A DNA stretch of 64,000 nucleotides. It comes from Ga0077527 sp964531455 (lineage in GTDB: Bacteria > Pseudomonadota > Gammaproteobacteria > Burkholderiales > SG8-41). The translations under genes and the position numbers were made by a program. Each line of letters opens with the position of its first letter. The stretch's first letter is position 1. This document shows, one piece after another, positions 25,043 to 34,334 of this stretch. The DNA lies in the NCBI GenBank assembly GCA_964531455.1, contig CAZHFZ010000010.1, forward strand, positions 19,275 to 83,274. The letters are read 5' to 3'. A model generated the notes under the pieces. The model was given only the letters and a program-made list of their open reading frames with translations, was not told the DNA's origin and searched no databases.

Positions 25043-25719
25043 GCCAGTACATCAACCTTCTCGGCCCGTTATTCCGCAGACAGCGCCTGGCGCTGTCGTT
25101 GAATCGCGCAGCGCTGTTACTGGGTTTTACGCTGGCGGCTTTGCTGATGGTACTGGCGTATGAAGATCAGCGCGTCGAGGGTTTGCGCGAGGAACTGGCT
25201 TCAGCGCAGGCGCTGATGAAGGCGCAGAACGCCTATACCAGCCGGCTCAAGGGCGATGGTGCGGAAAAGGGCGCGACGGCAATCGACAATGACATCCAGA
25301 GGCTGGAGGCCGATTTGAAATCGGCGCGAGACAGCATGGACGTGCTGGAAGGCGGCGCATTGGGCAACCGCGACGGTTTCGCGCGTTACATGCAGGCGTT
25401 TTCCCGGCAGGCCATTGACGGGTTATGGTTGACTGGTTTCTCTGTCGGGGGCGCCGGCGATGTGAGCATTCAGGGGCGCGTCGTCAAAGCCGAGCTTGTG
25501 CCGACCTACATTCAGCGTTTGAACAACGAGCCGGCGCTGAAGGGCCGCGCATTTTCCGCCCTGGAAGTCCATCGGCCTGTGCCGAAAACCGGTGCTGATG
25601 CGGCAGGCGGTAAAGAGGTGCAGGCGGACCCGGGCGCCGCGCCGCGTTACTTTGAGTTTGCGCTGGCTACTTCCGAGCCTGCGGCTCAGGGCGCCGAAGC
25701 GCGCGGGGAGAAACGCTGA
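25039..25719 (+). CDS. mshI2: MSHA biogenesis protein MshI2 (PilN-like)
   Basis: A 226-residue bitopic protein: cytoplasmic start MSQYINLLGPLFRRQR, resembling the PilM-binding INLL motif of PilN, a single transmembrane helix (ALLLGFTLAALLMVLAY), a coiled coil (about 42-110) and a small periplasmic ferredoxin-like domain. The frame begins upstream at 24991 inside mshI, but the ATG at 25039 gives the conserved N-terminus. It overlaps mshI by 4 nt and mshJ by 1 nt. Confidence 0.82.
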   Translation: MSQYINLLGPLFRRQRLALSLNRAALLLGFTLAALLMVLAYEDQRVEGLREELASAQALMKAQNAYTSRLKGDGAEKGATAIDNDIQRLEADLKSARDSMDVLEGGALGNRDGFARYMQAFSRQAIDGLWLTGFSVGGAGDVSIQGRVVKAELVPTYIQRLNNEPALKGRAFSALEVHRPVPKTGADAAGGKEVQADPGAAPRYFEFALATSEPAAQGAEARGEKR

Positions 25720-26405
25720 TGCGCCGTTTCGCCGTAATGTGGCGGCAATTTAGCGATAAATTTGCCATTCGTTCACTGCGCGAACGTGCGCTGATGACGG
25801 GTGGTGCGATTGCTGTGGTGGTTCTGCTGTTCGATGCGCTGGCGCTGAATCCGCTTGCAGTCCAGCATAAACGGTTGAACGGGCAGGTTGCCGAGGCCCG
25901 TGCCGCGATCAAGGCTGGTGAGCAGGTGCTTGCGGCTGGAGGTGAAACGGCTGACCCGGATGAAGTGAAGCGCCGGTATCGTGACGGACTGCGCAAGCAG
26001 ATTGCCGAAATTGACGGAAAATTGCAGGGTTTGCAGAAGCAACTGGTGCCGCCGGACCAGGTCGCAAACCTTCTTGAGGGCGTACTGGCGCGTGAGCGCG
26101 GTTTGGCGTTGGTGAGCCTGCGCAAACTACCGGTGCAGCAGTTCCAGACCACCGCAGGTTCAGCGGTCAAGAGCAGTGAAGGCAAGGGCGGCGCTTCGGC
26201 TGAGCGCAGCATTTATCAGCACAGTTTCGAAATCGAGATCGAAGGCTCCTATGTCGAGTTGCACGGGTATCTGGCGCATCTCGAGAAGCTCCCCTGGCAA
26301 TTATTCTGGGGCAAGGCTGAACTCGATGCGGGAAAGCATCCGCGCCTGATACTGAAGCTAACAGTGCATACTCTGAGCATGAACAAAGTCTGGTTGGTTG
26401 TATGA
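25719..26405 (+). CDS. mshJ: MSHA biogenesis protein MshJ (PilO-like)
   Basis: A 228-residue bitopic inner-membrane protein with PilO topology: short cytoplasmic N-terminus, transmembrane helix (ALMTGGAIAVVVLLFDALAL), coiled coil (about 50-110, EIDGKLQGLQKQLVPPDQVA) and a periplasmic domain (HSFEIEIEGSYVELHGYLAH, LPWQLFWGKAEL), the last being a recognisable MshJ/PilO strand-helix. Partner of the PilN-like protein. Start overlaps its stop (TGATG). Confidence 0.85.
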   Translation: MRRFAVMWRQFSDKFAIRSLRERALMTGGAIAVVVLLFDALALNPLAVQHKRLNGQVAEARAAIKAGEQVLAAGGETADPDEVKRRYRDGLRKQIAEIDGKLQGLQKQLVPPDQVANLLEGVLARERGLALVSLRKLPVQQFQTTAGSAVKSSEGKGGASAERSIYQHSFEIEIEGSYVELHGYLAHLEKLPWQLFWGKAELDAGKHPRLILKLTVHTLSMNKVWLVV

Positions 26406-26761
26406 AGTTATTGCTTGCACTGGTTTTGGGAATAGCAACTACGGGTCTAGCGGCGGCGCAGGCCATGTCCGATCCAACGCGTCCACCCGGTGGGCTTGCG
26501 GACGCCTCCGAAGCTGTCGGTACAGGTGGTCCGGTGCTACAGTCCGTCATGTTGTCGCCATCGCGCAAGGTGGCGGTGATCAGTGGCGAAATGGTGGTGT
26601 TGGGCGGGCGTTATGGTTCATCCCGGCTGGTGCGTTTGACCGAGACCGAGGCAGTATTGAAAAATGGTGCAGACGTGACCGTATTGCGGCTGCATCCCCA
26701 GGTCGTCAAGCGCACGGCTGGTTCCGAAGCTGGTAAAAACGTCACGAAGACAACAAAGTGA
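26402..26761 (+). CDS. mshK: MSHA biogenesis protein MshK (PilP/GspC-like)
   Basis: A 119-residue exported protein: signal peptide MKLLLALVLGIATTGLAAAQ, the DPTRPPGG motif typical of MshK/PilP-class proteins right after cleavage, and one HR-type beta domain (VLQSVMLSPSRKVAVISGEM, VVLGGRYGSSRLVRLTETEA). It probably links the inner-membrane complex to the secretin. Overlaps mshJ and mshL by 4 nt each. Confidence 0.83.
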   Translation: MKLLLALVLGIATTGLAAAQAMSDPTRPPGGLADASEAVGTGGPVLQSVMLSPSRKVAVISGEMVVLGGRYGSSRLVRLTETEAVLKNGADVTVLRLHPQVVKRTAGSEAGKNVTKTTK

Positions 26762-28536
26762 ACATCATCAGGCGGAACAATATAAAACCTTGGGCAGCCC
26801 TTGCGATCATCGTGCTGATGGCGGGCTGTGCGGAGACCCCGCGCCAGCAGGGCAGCGCTACTCTGGATTCCATTAATCGCGAACTCGATCAGGCTGCGCA
26901 GAACCGCAAGGTTGTGCCGCCATCTGATGCGGTCAGTCGCGCATTGCTGCCGCCGCTGATGGTTGAAATGCCGCGGGCAGATACGCAAAAACCCGACACG
27001 CGTTTTGATCTGTCGGTCAGCAACGCCCCGGCCAGCCAGGTTTTTCTGGCGATCGTATCCGGTACCCGCTACAGCATGGTGCTGCATCCCGACGTCAAGG
27101 GCGACCTGTCGGTGAACCTCAAGGATGTGACCGTCACCGAGGCCCTTGATACGCTGCGGGATCTTTATGGTTTCGATTACATTGCGCAGGGCAACCGCAT
27201 CACGGTTCTGCCTGCGACGCTGCAAACCCGCATTTTCAAGGTGAACTACCTGCAGGCGCTGCGTCGCGGTCAGACCGAAACCCGCGTCAGCTCCGGTTCC
27301 ATTACCGACGGCTCGAGCAGCCCCGGTTCGCCGGCCCCCGGTGCGACACCTGTCCCGACAACGGGGCCGACCGGTTCGAGCGGCACCAGGGCAACGGAGA
27401 GTTCCCGGGTCACTACGACTTCTGATTCCAATTTCTGGGGCGACACCCAGAAATCGCTGACCGCGATACTCGGTGGTGCACCAGGACGTAGCGTCGTGGT
27501 CAATCCGCAATCCGGCGTGATCGTTGTTCGTGCAATGCCGAACGAACTGCGCGGCGTCGAGCAGTTCCTCGGTGCAATGCAGCTGATTGTCGAGCGCCAG
27601 GTCATGCTGGAAGCCAAGATCATCGAGGTCACGCTGCGTGACGGGTTTCAGGCGGGTATCAACTGGGCGGGCTTCCGTGATGGCAACACACGTTTCGGTG
27701 CCGGCGTCATAACACCTGGCACCGTTTTGCAGCGGGAAGGGGCCATCGGTTCGGCGACTGCCAGGGCTCCGGACGGCACGCTGCGGGCGGACTCAGTTTT
27801 TGCCGGGGGTTCTGTCGGTGCGGTGGCGAGCGGCCTTGCACTGGGCGCAGGCGCTGCGGGCGGATTGTTCGGTTTGGCCTTGCAGACCCAGAATTTCGCC
27901 GCTTTGCTGACGTTCCTGGAGACTCAGGGCGGCGTCAACGTGCTGTCGAGCCCGAGGGTGGCGACGATCAACAACCAGAAAGCCGTGCTGAAGGTGGGCA
28001 CCGACGACTTCTTCGTCACTAACGTCAGCACCACGTCGAGTACCAGCGGTACCAGCACCACCGTGACGCCGACCATTACCGTGGCACCGTTTTTCTCGGG
28101 CATCGCACTTGATGTGACGCCACAGATCGACGACAACAGCAGCATCATCCTGCACATTCATCCGTCGGTCAGCAATGTTGTCGAGAAGAACAAGATCATC
28201 GATCTCGGGACGCTGGGCGTATTTACGCTGCCGCTGGCGTCGAGCGAAGTCAATGAAACCGATACCATCGTACGCGTCACCGACGGCAATATCGTTGCCA
28301 TCGGCGGTTTGATGCGCCAGAAGTCGAGCAGCGAACGCAGTCAGGTTCCCGGCCTCGGGAATGCGCCCGGTATCGGGAATCTTTTCCGCCAGCGTGATAC
28401 CACCAGCACCAAGAGCGAGCTCGTGATCCTGCTGAAGCCGACCATCATCCACAGTGATCGCAACTGGCAGGAAGATCTCGTGCAGACGCGTGAACGCATC
28501 CGGGCCATGAGCGCACCGCCAGAAGCGAAGCGGTGA
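26758..28536 (+). CDS. mshL: MSHA outer-membrane secretin MshL
   Basis: Secretin of 592 residues through which the pilus exits. Lipoprotein signal with lipobox LMAGC (Cys about residue 24). An STN/N0-type domain (FDLSVSNAPASQVFLAIVSG; LSVNLKDVTVTEALDTLRDL) is followed by a Ser/Pro/Gly/Thr linker (about 180-220) and an N1/N3 domain. The secretin core begins near 280 (QVMLEAKIIEVTLRDGFQAG), with NVLSSPRVATINNQKAVLKV and the C-terminal SELVILLKPTII. The start is a GTG overlapping mshK's stop. Confidence 0.92.
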   Translation: MNIIRRNNIKPWAALAIIVLMAGCAETPRQQGSATLDSINRELDQAAQNRKVVPPSDAVSRALLPPLMVEMPRADTQKPDTRFDLSVSNAPASQVFLAIVSGTRYSMVLHPDVKGDLSVNLKDVTVTEALDTLRDLYGFDYIAQGNRITVLPATLQTRIFKVNYLQALRRGQTETRVSSGSITDGSSSPGSPAPGATPVPTTGPTGSSGTRATESSRVTTTSDSNFWGDTQKSLTAILGGAPGRSVVVNPQSGVIVVRAMPNELRGVEQFLGAMQLIVERQVMLEAKIIEVTLRDGFQAGINWAGFRDGNTRFGAGVITPGTVLQREGAIGSATARAPDGTLRADSVFAGGSVGAVASGLALGAGAAGGLFGLALQTQNFAALLTFLETQGGVNVLSSPRVATINNQKAVLKVGTDDFFVTNVSTTSSTSGTSTTVTPTITVAPFFSGIALDVTPQIDDNSSIILHIHPSVSNVVEKNKIIDLGTLGVFTLPLASSEVNETDTIVRVTDGNIVAIGGLMRQKSSSERSQVPGLGNAPGIGNLFRQRDTTSTKSELVILLKPTIIHSDRNWQEDLVQTRERIRAMSAPPEAKR

Positions 28537-28548
28537 TACGCTTGACCC

Positions 28549-29448
28549 ATGTACGAATCGCACTTCGGTCTGCGTGAACCCCCGTTCGGCATCACGCCGG
28601 ACACCAGTTTTGCCTATGCCTGCAACTCCCATCAGGAGGCGTTGAATACGCTTCTCGTTGCTGCGCGCAACGGCGAGGGGTTCATGAAGGTGACCGGCGA
28701 AGTCGGCACCGGCAAGACACTGTTGTGCCGGAGGTTTCTGGCGACCCTGGATGCGCGCTTTGTCTCAGCCTATATCCCCAATCCCTACCTGGAGCCGCGC
28801 ACACTGATGTTTGCGCTGGCCGATGAACTCGGCATCACGCTGCCGCGTGAAGCGGATCAGCATCATCTGCTGAAGGAGCTTTCACGGGCGCTGCTCAATT
28901 TTGCCCGGCAGGGCAAGACCGTTGTGCTTTGCCTCGACGAGGCGCAGGCCATGCCGCAGGAAACGCTGGAGGCGTTGCGACTGCTGACCAATCTCGAGAC
29001 CGAGAAACGCAAGCTGCTGCAAGTGGTGTTGTTTGGCCAGCCGGAACTGGACCAGCGGCTGGCGCAAACTTCGATACGCCAGCTGCGGCAGCGCATCACT
29101 TTTCAGTACCGCCTGTCGATGCTGAAAGAAAAAGAGGTTGATCACTATCTTTCCCACCGCTTGCGGGTCGCCGGTTACCGCGGCGGCCAGTTGTTTGTGC
29201 CCGCCGCCGTGCGGCGTCTGCATCGCGCCAGCGGAGGGGTGCCGCGTCTGATCAATATCATGGCGCACAAGTCCCTGTTGTTGGCGTTTGGCGAAGGCGT
29301 GCAGCAGGTGCTGCCACGGCATGTGCGCAGTGCTGCAGCGGATACTCCCGTGGCCGGAGCTGCGCGCTGGCGCTTGTTCGCGCTGTTTGCAGTGCTGACT
29401 GCTGTCGCCGCAGTTGCGATTGCCGTTTCCGTGGGGTGGCCGGCATGA
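28549..29448 (+). CDS. mshM: MSHA ExeA-type AAA ATPase MshM
   Basis: A 299-residue AAA+ ATPase of the ExeA/GspA family with the typical MYESHFGLREPPFGITPD start. Walker A is GEVGTGKT (about 48-55), Walker B VVLCLDEAQ (about 125), sensor FGQPELDQRL and the arginine-rich RQLRQRITFQYRL segment follow. One C-terminal transmembrane helix (LFALFAVLTAVAAVAIAVSV) with no periplasmic extension beyond it, so it lacks the peptidoglycan-binding domain of ExeA. It may assist secretin assembly. Confidence 0.9.
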   Translation: MYESHFGLREPPFGITPDTSFAYACNSHQEALNTLLVAARNGEGFMKVTGEVGTGKTLLCRRFLATLDARFVSAYIPNPYLEPRTLMFALADELGITLPREADQHHLLKELSRALLNFARQGKTVVLCLDEAQAMPQETLEALRLLTNLETEKRKLLQVVLFGQPELDQRLAQTSIRQLRQRITFQYRLSMLKEKEVDHYLSHRLRVAGYRGGQLFVPAAVRRLHRASGGVPRLINIMAHKSLLLAFGEGVQQVLPRHVRSAAADTPVAGAARWRLFALFAVLTAVAAVAIAVSVGWPA

Positions 29449-30605
29449 GCGTGATCAATCAGATGTTGCTGGATCTGGAGCGGCGCCGTGCGTCAGGTGA
29501 GGAATGCGACCGGATTCCCGACCACGTGCGGGCATTGCCGGGGAGTTCTTCTGCGCCACGTGACTATGCGCTGCAATTGATCGTTGTCGCCGTACTGGTG
29601 GTGCTGGCGGTGGCGGGCGGCGCTTACTGGTGGTGGCAATATGGAATCCCGGGCCTTGCCAAGCCGCCGCTGATCGCGCCCGTGAGTGAGCATGAAAATG
29701 CCGAGCGTATTGCACGACGCATGAGCCTGGATCTGGCGAAGACGCCGCCGTTGGCGGACGCGCCGCCTGTGACCGATGCCGCTGCGCCGACAGGGATCCC
29801 CACGCAATCGGTTATCGTCAGCGAGCCGCCGGCATGGGCGACGTCCCGCGTTGAGCAGCCCCCGGTAGTTGCCCGCAGCGAACCAGCAGCCGAACCGGCG
29901 CAGCCTGCGAATGAACCAGAGCGCCGAGCTGTTCCGAAACCTGCGGCAAAGCCTGCTGCAGCGGTCGAGGCACCCGTTGTGGCTAAAACGACCGCAGTTT
30001 CGCCAGTGCCCGCCGGAATCGATAAGCGGATGCGCGATCAGACTCCGCGGCAACGTGCTGAAGTGGAATACACGCGCGGCGCATCGGCCCTGCAACAGGG
30101 CCGGCTTGCCGAGGCACGCAGCGGATTCGAGGCAGCGCTGCAAACCGATCCGGCGTATCACGCAGCAAGGCAGGCGTTGGCAGGTGTGTTGCTTGATGCA
30201 GGTCAACCAGCCGAGGCGATGCTGATTCTGCAGGAAGGTTTGCAGCTCGCTCCAACACAATTCGGTTTTGCGATGATGGCCGCACGCCTGCATGTTGACC
30301 GCGGTGAAATCGATGCGGCCGTGCAGACGCTGGCGCGGAGTGCCGACTATGCCGGCAACAGCGCGGATTACGCAGGGTTCTACGCCGGCTTGCTGCAACG
30401 CCAGAAAAAACACGCCGAGGCAGTCGGCATGTTTGATCGTGCACTGCGTTTGCGACCCAATTCCGGTGTCTGGTTGCTGGGCATGGGGATCTCGCTGGAA
30501 GCGCTGGGGCGTGGCGCTGAGGCGCAGGAGTCGTTTCGACGGGCCAGGGCCACCGGCAATCTGACGCCGGAGTTGCAGACTTTCGCCGATCAGCGCTTGC
30601 GCTGA
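29445..30605 (+). CDS. mshN: MSHA TPR protein MshN
   Basis: A 386-residue bitopic protein starting MSVINQMLLDLERRRASG (the conserved MshN N-terminus), with one transmembrane helix (LIVVAVLVVLAVAGGAYWWW, about 46-65), a Pro/Ala/Glu-rich periplasmic linker (70-190) and TPR repeats in the last 170 residues (YTRGASALQQGRLAEARSGF; ALAGVLLDAGQPAEAMLILQ). ATG overlaps mshM by 4 nt. Last gene of the msh locus; converges with comF, 6 bp away. Confidence 0.88.
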   Translation: MSVINQMLLDLERRRASGEECDRIPDHVRALPGSSSAPRDYALQLIVVAVLVVLAVAGGAYWWWQYGIPGLAKPPLIAPVSEHENAERIARRMSLDLAKTPPLADAPPVTDAAAPTGIPTQSVIVSEPPAWATSRVEQPPVVARSEPAAEPAQPANEPERRAVPKPAAKPAAAVEAPVVAKTTAVSPVPAGIDKRMRDQTPRQRAEVEYTRGASALQQGRLAEARSGFEAALQTDPAYHAARQALAGVLLDAGQPAEAMLILQEGLQLAPTQFGFAMMAARLHVDRGEIDAAVQTLARSADYAGNSADYAGFYAGLLQRQKKHAEAVGMFDRALRLRPNSGVWLLGMGISLEALGRGAEAQESFRRARATGNLTPELQTFADQRLR

Positions 30606-30611
30606 ACGGGT

Positions 30612-31346
30612 TTACCTGGTCGCTGCGCCACTGGCGACCGTGCGTGCAACAACCCAGCCTGTGACGGATGCCGCGCCAGCGTGTTTAAGATTGCGCGACA
30701 GTTCATTGAGTGTCGCACCGGTAGTCAGTACGTCATCAATCACGACCACGTGCAGCCCGGTGACATTTCGCAGTACGACGAATGCGCCGCGGATGTTCTT
30801 GCGGCGTTCTTTCCACGGCAGGCGGGTTTGCGGGGCGGTGTCGCGTGTTTTTACGCACAGTGTTGCTTCGATCGGCGCCCGTATCGACCCAGCCACCTCA
30901 CGGGCGAGTTCAAGCGCCTGATTGAATCCACGCTCGCGCAACCGCTGTGCCGACAGCGGCATAGGCACGATCAGATCGGCTTGCTGCGGTTTCTGGCGAG
31001 CGAGCATGCTGGCCAGTGCGCGGATGGTAGCGAGCCGCCCGCCGTATTTGCAGGACTGGATCAGGCCATCAACCGGGAACCGATAGCGGGCAGCGGCGAT
31101 AACGTGATCAAAGTGGCGTGGTTCGCTCAGGCAGCGGCCGCAAACGCCGGACATGGCCAGAGGATGGGCGCAGATCGTGCAGCAGGGGGAAGTGTGCCAA
31201 GGTAATTCCGACCAGCAGTCTTCACAAATGCCGCGAGCAGGTGCCCGATTGCCGCAAAGCAGGCAGTGCGTTGCGAGGATTTCAGGCGATGCGCGGCGCC
31301 ATTTGTTAAGCAGGGCGTTTCCAAAATTTGACAAATGACCGGGCAT
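30612..31346 (-). CDS. comF: ComF family phosphoribosyltransferase-like protein
   Basis: A 244-residue ComF/GntX-type protein: N-terminal double zinc finger with four CxxC-type pairs (CLLCGN, CEDC, CCTIC, CGRC, about 28-72), then a type I phosphoribosyltransferase fold ending in the PRPP loop VVVIDDVLTTGAT (about 200-212). In competent bacteria ComF supports DNA uptake; in others its role is unclear. It is divergent from bioB, a common arrangement in beta/gammaproteobacteria. Confidence 0.9.
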   Translation of the reverse strand: MPGHLSNFGNALLNKWRRASPEILATHCLLCGNRAPARGICEDCWSELPWHTSPCCTICAHPLAMSGVCGRCLSEPRHFDHVIAAARYRFPVDGLIQSCKYGGRLATIRALASMLARQKPQQADLIVPMPLSAQRLRERGFNQALELAREVAGSIRAPIEATLCVKTRDTAPQTRLPWKERRKNIRGAFVVLRNVTGLHVVVIDDVLTTGATLNELSRNLKHAGAASVTGWVVARTVASGAATR

Positions 31347-31365
31347 CTGCGACGATAATAATAAT

Positions 31366-31378
31366 TAAGTATTTGATT
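31366..31378 (-). promoter_or_regulatory. IHF-consensus site in the comF/bioB intergenic
   Basis: Read on the minus strand the sequence is AATCAAATACTTA, an exact WATCAANNNNTTR match, in a 79-bp AT-rich gap between divergent comF and bioB. No BirA-type dyad was found by eye in this gap. Confidence 0.35.
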
Positions 31379-31425
31379 TTATTGATTATTTACAAGTTTT
31401 AAGCACTCAGTGAAAGCGACCACCC

Positions 31426-32436
31426 ATGGACACCTTGCCTGTCAACAATCCTGTTAACGAACGCGCGGCCTTCGCCGCCGACACTTCTGCACCGAGCGGC
31501 CGCTGGACCGTAACGGCCATCGAAGCCTTGTTTGCGTTGCCGTTCAACGATCTGCTGTTCCGGGCACAGCAGGTGCATCGAGAAAATTTCGATGCCAATG
31601 CGGTGCAGTTGTCGACCTTGCTGTCGATCAAGACCGGCGGCTGTTCCGAGGACTGCGGTTATTGCCCGCAGGCGGCGCGTTACCAGACCGGTGTCGAAAA
31701 CCAGGACATGTTGTCGGTGGACGAAGTTGTTGCCGCTGCACGTGCGGCACGCGACCACGGCGCCACGCGCTTTTGCATGGGTGCCGCATGGCGTGGTCCG
31801 AAGCAGCGTGACCTCGACAAGGTGGTGGCGATGGTCAAGGCCGTGCGTGGACTGGGTATGGAAACCTGTGCGACGCTGGGCATGCTCAAACCCGGCCAGG
31901 CTGACCAGTTGCGTGACGCGGGTCTCGATTATTACAACCACAACATCGATACTGCCGAAGACAATTACAACAACGTGATCACCACACGTGATTACGGCGA
32001 CCGCATTGATACGCTGACCCAGGTGCGCGAGGCCGGCATGCACGTCTGCTGCGGCGGTATTGTCGGCATGGGCGAGACGCGCACCGCGCGAGCGAAGCTG
32101 ATCGCGCAACTGGCGAACATGGATCCCTATCCGGAGTCGGTGCCGATCAACAATCTGGTACAGGTGCCGGGCACACCGTTGCACGGCGCGGACAAACTGG
32201 ATCCGCTGGAGTTTGTGCGCACGATTGCCTGCGCGCGCATCACCATGCCCAAGGCCTTTGTGCGTTTGTCGGCGGGGCGCCAGGAACTCGGCGACGGTGT
32301 GCAGGCACTGTGTTTTCTGGCCGGTGCAAATTCGATTTTCTATGGTGAAAAACTGCTGACCACCGGCAACCCCGACGTTGAAAACGATCGGGCGCTGTTC
32401 TCACGCCTCGGCCTGAAACCGCTGAACCCTGCCTGA
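31426..32436 (+). CDS. bioB: Biotin synthase
   Basis: Radical-SAM enzyme that inserts sulfur into dethiobiotin. 336 residues; the SAM [4Fe-4S] cluster motif CSEDCGYCPQ gives C73, C77 and C80, and the [2Fe-2S] auxiliary-cluster residues lie in MGAAWRGP, METCATLGML and ARITMPKAFVRLSAGR. YYNHNIDTAEDNYNNVITTR is the conserved core strand. First gene of bioBFHCD; the ATG is at 31426. Confidence 0.98.
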   Translation: MDTLPVNNPVNERAAFAADTSAPSGRWTVTAIEALFALPFNDLLFRAQQVHRENFDANAVQLSTLLSIKTGGCSEDCGYCPQAARYQTGVENQDMLSVDEVVAAARAARDHGATRFCMGAAWRGPKQRDLDKVVAMVKAVRGLGMETCATLGMLKPGQADQLRDAGLDYYNHNIDTAEDNYNNVITTRDYGDRIDTLTQVREAGMHVCCGGIVGMGETRTARAKLIAQLANMDPYPESVPINNLVQVPGTPLHGADKLDPLEFVRTIACARITMPKAFVRLSAGRQELGDGVQALCFLAGANSIFYGEKLLTTGNPDVENDRALFSRLGLKPLNPA

Positions 32437-32460
32437 GCGCGATCGGGCGCAGCAACACCC

Positions 32461-33615
32461 GTGTCATTGCACACCGAGCTGGCTGCCGAACTGGCAGCGC
32501 GAGAAGCGCAAGGCCTGCGCCGATCGCGACGCCTGCTTGAGTCGCCGCAGCGGGCGCGAGTCACGGTGGACGGGCGCGGCTACGTGGCGTTCTGTTCCAA
32601 CGATTATCTCGGTCTTGCCGCCGATCCGCGGCTGTCTGCTGCGGCTAATGAGGGTATCGCCCGTTATGGCGTCGGCGGTGGTGCGTCACATCTGATCCTT
32701 GGGCACAGTACCGCGCATCACGAACTTGAAGACGCATTGGCCACATTCGTGCGCCAGCCTCGCGCCCTGTTTTTTTCCACTGGCTATATGGCCAACATGG
32801 GGGTGGTGAGTGCGTTGGTCGGGCGCGGTGACGCGGTGTTTGCCGACCGGCTGAACCATGCTTCACTGAACGACGCGGTGCTGGTGTCCCGCGCGTCATT
32901 CAAGCGTTATGCACATAACGATCTGGATGCGCTTGCGCGTTTGCTGGCGACAACCCCGGCGCGCCGTCGACTGGTTGTCACTGACGCCGTGTTCAGCATG
33001 GACGGCGATATCGCGCCCATGGCCGAACTGCTCGAATTGTGTGATCGTCACGATGCGTATCTTTTCATCGACGACGCCCACGGCTTTGGTGTCCTCGGCG
33101 AAGCGGGCCGCGGCGCTCTTGCGCATTTCAACATTAAATCGGATCGCATCATCTACATGGCGACCCTTGGCAAGGCGGCGGGGGTGGCAGGCGCGTTCGT
33201 GGCCGGCAATGAAACATTGATCGAGACATTGATCCAGAATGCCCGGACCTACATCTACACCACGGCTACCCCGCCCCTGCTTGCACACACGCTGTTGACG
33301 AGCCTGCAAATCATCGAGCAGGAGGAGTGGCGGCGTGAGCGGTTGCGTGAGCTGATCAGGCAGTTGCGCCAGGGGCTTGGAGGTTCTTCATGGCGGTTGC
33401 TGCCTTCCGCGACGCCGATACAGCCGCTGCTGGTTGGTGGCAATGATGAGGCGCTGGCCTTGTCAGTGCGACTGGCTGAAGCGGGATTGCTGGTGCCTGC
33501 GATCCGGCCGCCGACGGTGCCGCAGGGCACGGCACGATTGCGCATTTCCCTTTCGGCAGATCATCAGGCTGAGGATGTGCTGCGCCTGATTGCTGCATTG
33601 GTGCAGCGGAAATGA
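32461..33615 (+). CDS. bioF: 8-amino-7-oxononanoate synthase
   Basis: PLP-dependent alpha-oxoamine synthase condensing pimeloyl-ACP/CoA with L-alanine. 384 residues; hallmarks are FCSNDYLGLA, GGGASHLILGH, DDAHGFGVLGEAGRG and the Schiff-base lysine K238 in TLGKAAG. GTG start 24 bp after bioB; the stop overlaps the bioH start (ATGA). Confidence 0.97.
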   Translation: MSLHTELAAELAAREAQGLRRSRRLLESPQRARVTVDGRGYVAFCSNDYLGLAADPRLSAAANEGIARYGVGGGASHLILGHSTAHHELEDALATFVRQPRALFFSTGYMANMGVVSALVGRGDAVFADRLNHASLNDAVLVSRASFKRYAHNDLDALARLLATTPARRRLVVTDAVFSMDGDIAPMAELLELCDRHDAYLFIDDAHGFGVLGEAGRGALAHFNIKSDRIIYMATLGKAAGVAGAFVAGNETLIETLIQNARTYIYTTATPPLLAHTLLTSLQIIEQEEWRRERLRELIRQLRQGLGGSSWRLLPSATPIQPLLVGGNDEALALSVRLAEAGLLVPAIRPPTVPQGTARLRISLSADHQAEDVLRLIAALVQRK

Positions 33616-34334
33616 GCGCATTGCCACTGGTGTTGCTGCATGGCTGGGGGGCGCACGCCGGTATCTGGGGCGAAGTAATTGCGCAGATGAATCTCGGTCA
33701 AACGGTGATTGCTCCCGATGTTCCCGGTGAAACCGGGCTGGAGCCGGAAGAGGTGGTAGCCCGGATTGCTGCGGCAGCCCCCGAGCGCTGCGTTGTTGCC
33801 GGCTGGTCGCTGGGCGGGCAATTGGCGCTGGCGTGGGCGCGTCATCAGCCGCAGCAGGTTGCAAAGTTGATATTGATTTCCTCGACCCCGCGTTTTGTTG
33901 CTGCGCCGGATTGGCAGCATGGCATGGATGCCGCTGCGTTCACCGGTTTTGCCGCCGAGGTTGCCGCGGATCCGGCAGCAGCCCTGCGCCGTTTCATCCT
34001 GCTTGAAACCCAAGGCGACGTGCAGGCGCGTGCAGTGGCGCGCAAGATCGAAATGGCGCTTGCCGGTCGCCCGAGTGCCGAACGGTCAGTACTGGTGCGT
34101 ACGCTGAATTGGCTGCGCGATACCGATCTGCGCCAGGCATTGTCAGATATCCGTCAGCCGGCGCTGGTGCTGCATGGTGATCGTGATCGCATTACCCCTC
34201 AGGGTGCAGGCGAATATCTGGCCCGGCACTTACCGGATGCGCGCCTTGAGATGGTCCGTGGTGCGGGACATGCACTTTTTGTTTCCGAACCGGAAGCCAT
34301 CAGCCGGCGGTTCACGGAGTTCTGCAATGAATGA
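33612..34334 (+). CDS. bioH: Pimeloyl-[ACP] methyl ester carboxylesterase
   Basis: Alpha/beta-hydrolase of 240 residues that removes the methyl group added by BioC, releasing pimeloyl-ACP. Oxyanion segment LLHGWGAHAGIW, nucleophile Ser66 in GWSLGG, Asp in LHGDRD (about 193) and His in GAGHALF (about 220). Located between bioF and bioC and overlapping both, which supports the BioH assignment over a generic hydrolase. Confidence 0.93.
   Translation: MSALPLVLLHGWGAHAGIWGEVIAQMNLGQTVIAPDVPGETGLEPEEVVARIAAAAPERCVVAGWSLGGQLALAWARHQPQQVAKLILISSTPRFVAAPDWQHGMDAAAFTGFAAEVAADPAAALRRFILLETQGDVQARAVARKIEMALAGRPSAERSVLVRTLNWLRDTDLRQALSDIRQPALVLHGDRDRITPQGAGEYLARHLPDARLEMVRGAGHALFVSEPEAISRRFTEFCNE

Noticed and set aside
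31328..31359. TTGACA at 31328 as a bioB promoter
   Set aside because: The nearest -10-like sequence (GATAAT) is 20 bp away, beyond the usual spacing, and the -35 lies within comF; not convincing.
31347..31425. BirA or BioR operator before bioB
   Set aside because: No TTGTAAACC-type or TTATMKATAA-type dyad could be found by eye.
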